Shown piece after piece: positions 61,601 to 64,000 of a stretch of DNA of 64,000 bases. The position numbers and the translations under genes are program-made. The DNA comes from Eleginops maclovinus (lineage: Eukaryota > Chordata > Actinopteri > Perciformes > Eleginopidae), in assembly GCF_036324505.1 (NCBI RefSeq), contig NC_086350.1:19339032-19403031 (forward strand), in the 5' to 3' direction. The notes under the pieces were generated by a model. That model saw only the letters and a program-made list of their open reading frames with translations. It made no database searches and had not been told where the DNA came from. The first letter of the stretch is position 1, and the number at the start of each line of letters is the position of its first letter.

Positions 61601-64000
61601 GGGTATAATTATGTTAGAATGGCAGAGCTGATCTGAGGCATGGTAATAGTGATTTGTCAGATGATTCGAAGCAGTAATGGCTTATGTAAGAGCCGGCATG
61701 ACATTGCATGTTCATGGTTGAAGGGACTTACTTCTTCAGCATACATATCATTTAAGATGACGTTTTTTTTGTATGGCACTTTCCCTATATGCCTCCTAGC
61801 AACAAAGGACTTTGATTATGTGTTAACCTCTCTACAACATGGCCCCACATGACATTTTCAGTATCAACCAATCAGCAGATTGTTTTCTAAATTAAACATT
61901 TGGTCTATAAAATGTCAGAAAATGTCCATTCAAGTTTCTCAAAGACCAAGGTGAAGTCATTATATGTCTTTTTTTATCAGTCCAACACCGGAAATACTTC
62001 AGTTTTTAGGTTAAAATTAGGAGAATTCAGCAAATATCCAGATTTCCAAGGCTGAAATTTCCTCCATTTCTGCATGAAAAAATAACCATTGATTATGAAA
62101 ATGGTCGGTAATTATTCTATTGATTTATTAACCGATTTGTTACATCTCTACTCTTCAATGTCAGCTTATTACAAAGGAAACATCAATCTATACCTCTTAT
62201 GCTGCCTAACCCATGACATTATGTTGCACATTTGACAGGTATGTAGTGGTTTTAACACAAATCAATGTCTTCTCGAGTCGAGACACACACAGTGCTAGAC
62301 AGAGAAGACATTAGGTCATGGAAAGCAGTGACAGGCAGTGTGCAGTAGGCTCTGTGACACAGCCGGCATGCATATTAATCCACTCTCCAAAAACCACAGT
62401 GAGACAGAAAGACAGAGCGGGAGAGAAATGAACGCAGGCATGGTTAAAAACTCTCTGCACTCGCCACTAAAACGTCACTCCAAAGTGACTCTGGGGGCTT
62501 TATATGCCATCCAGGTCCTCTCAGGAGACCGACCCAAATGCTAAACAGCCACAACTGGCACACAAACAGTGAGAGAAAGTTTGAATAAGGTTTCACTTTC
62601 AGCTCGGGCTAATTTAACAGAGAATGATTGAACCCAAGTCATTACAATGTGGGACAGCTGGTCAATTCAACATTACATTTTTTTTACGTTTTTACTGTAA
62701 TACACTAATATATGAGTTTTATTTTTATTTGAATGCACCCCATCTATCATTTTTAGATTATGTATTGTATTGCTCCTGCTCTAGGTCTTTAATCTTTACC
62801 CGTAAATGTATTTTTTAAAGCTTTATAACCACAAACATTTACTCCACATGGTGTCAAAACAGCAGAGGGCACTTCAAGGGCAAAGTCTTTCTGCTGCAGA
62901 GGAAGGGAAAGATAATCTGCCGTTTGATGAGACCAAATTCAGCCCGAGCAGTTGGAGATTAATACCTGCTCATCTGTTTCCACTCCGAGAGTTCATTAGA
63001 GGAGCCTGAAGATATTATAGGAGAATTGCATACATTATGTATGTAAGTGTGTTGAGCTGTGGAGAGAAATTGTTGATATGTCAAAGGAAACAAAGAATGT
63101 GTGGAGAAGGGTTTTACAAGGAGAAATAGGATATCTTCAAACGTGTGAATCTATCTTGTTTTGACCCAGTTTGACGTTTTCATGTCGTTAAAACTAACCC
63201 AGTCGAGTAAAGGAAGTGGAATTATATGTAAACATCAATTTGGTAGAATTCCATTTAACAAGTTAGCTATACAAAGCAGGACACAAACTCAATGTTACTT
63301 TTTGAAGACTGCCAAGATATCTGTTATTCTGCAAGAGATACATATGAATATGCCACATTTATCAAAATGAAAGAGCAAGAAATAATAAAGATGCAGCCTT
63401 CCATCCAACGTTTGCTTCAACAGGCTACACATACTCATCCTTGTATTCAACAGACCTTAAACAACTACCTTTGACAAGCAATTCAAACCACAGTGCAACC
63501 TTTGACTTTGAAACATGACACATCTAAACATGCACCGCTATCTCCGAGGACTTTCAAAGATCAAGCTAACATATCACAAACAGCCTTGGTGAAATAAAGA
63601 TAATTGTTTTTTTTATGAAAAAGCAAGACAGCATTCAGCCATCTCCCTTAAAGTTTGATTAAAGGCCAGGATCTTCTTTGAACCGGTTTGACCCTGCTAA
63701 AGCGAGGCTGTTGTAACGCAGCCATCAAACACAGAGAGGCTGGGTAGCTGTGCTGCGAAATGCACTGAAGCACAGCCTTGATGTTTTTACAGAAAGAACA
63801 TAACTGGGGCTGTGAAATACAGAGGTCTTTTCCCCTTTCCTTCAACCTCCGCTGCTCCTTCAACCTCCCCTTCACCCACTCCCCCTTCCCTTTCCCAGGG
63901 TTTACTGTGTACCGACTGGTTTTGTCTGGAGTCGCCTCAACACTTTTCATTTCAGCTGAGCGTGTTATTCTTCATACTGAAAGCTAAAAAACATCCTCAC
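58626..64000. other. Non-coding right end of the window
   Basis: No gene recognised. 59320-59760 is more GC-rich and has long overlapping open frames on both strands (up to 142 codons at 59255-59683, minus), but none with a domain; I read this as composition, not coding. No RNA gene or transposon end was found. Confidence 0.5.

Noticed and set aside
1..64000. CRISPR array, operon, riboswitch or bacterial-type defence system
   Set aside because: No spaced direct repeats and no bacterial gene organisation; all coding signals are eukaryotic transposable elements.

Overview
This is vertebrate nuclear DNA, almost certainly from a teleost (probably a percomorph). The background is AT-rich, non-coding and full of microsatellites. 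The repeats are fish types: hAT elements with 8-bp target duplications, TTAA-flanked MITEs, tRNA-derived SINEs, Ty3/gypsy elements with integrase ahead of reverse transcriptase, and a class-I-like endogenous retrovirus. I found no intact host protein-coding gene, tRNA or rRNA. Everything was read by eye; frameshift positions are good to about 10 bases.

Layout. 1-2739: AT-rich, no gene. 2740-16607: a nested retroelement complex. Its shell is a decayed endogenous retrovirus (ERV). It has a 5' LTR (about 2740-3158), a primer binding site matching tRNA-Trp with one extra base, a leader with a splice donor, and far downstream a broken env gene (about 15143-16607) with a basic cleavage site, a CX6CC motif and a membrane anchor. 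No ERV gag, pol or 3' LTR was recognised. Inside the shell lie three insertions. The first is a GC-rich gypsy element (4806-about 8987) ordered gag-protease-integrase-RT-RNase H, as in the Gmr1-like clade, with about ten lesions. The second is a short hAT element with a BED-finger remnant (11094-12272, TSD ACAGTCAG). The third is a Charlie-type hAT element (12636-15134, TSD ATCTACAG) whose transposase is complete except for one single-base deletion.

16608-52453: about 36 kb without a recognisable gene, holding TTAA MITEs (18568-18936, 20528-20973, 24213-24315, 30099-30330), a tRNA-derived SINE (34604-34780), a degenerate tandem array (35810-36300), a MITE-like inverted-repeat element (40268-40774), a SINE with a 13-bp target duplication (43011-43190) and several microsatellites. 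Some repeat-poor stretches look like candidate conserved non-coding elements. 52454-56105: a third hAT-type element (TSD GTAAAGAA) that received a second, divergent Gmr1-like fragment with IN-GPY-RT-RNase H, a polypurine tract and a 3' LTR. 56106-64000: non-coding, with a LINE/SINE-type 3' tail and one more repeat.

The elements form a layered record: the ERV inserted first, then the gypsy and hAT elements into it; near the right end a hAT element came first and a gypsy element landed in it. No element appears fully autonomous. The Charlie-type hAT is the least damaged.
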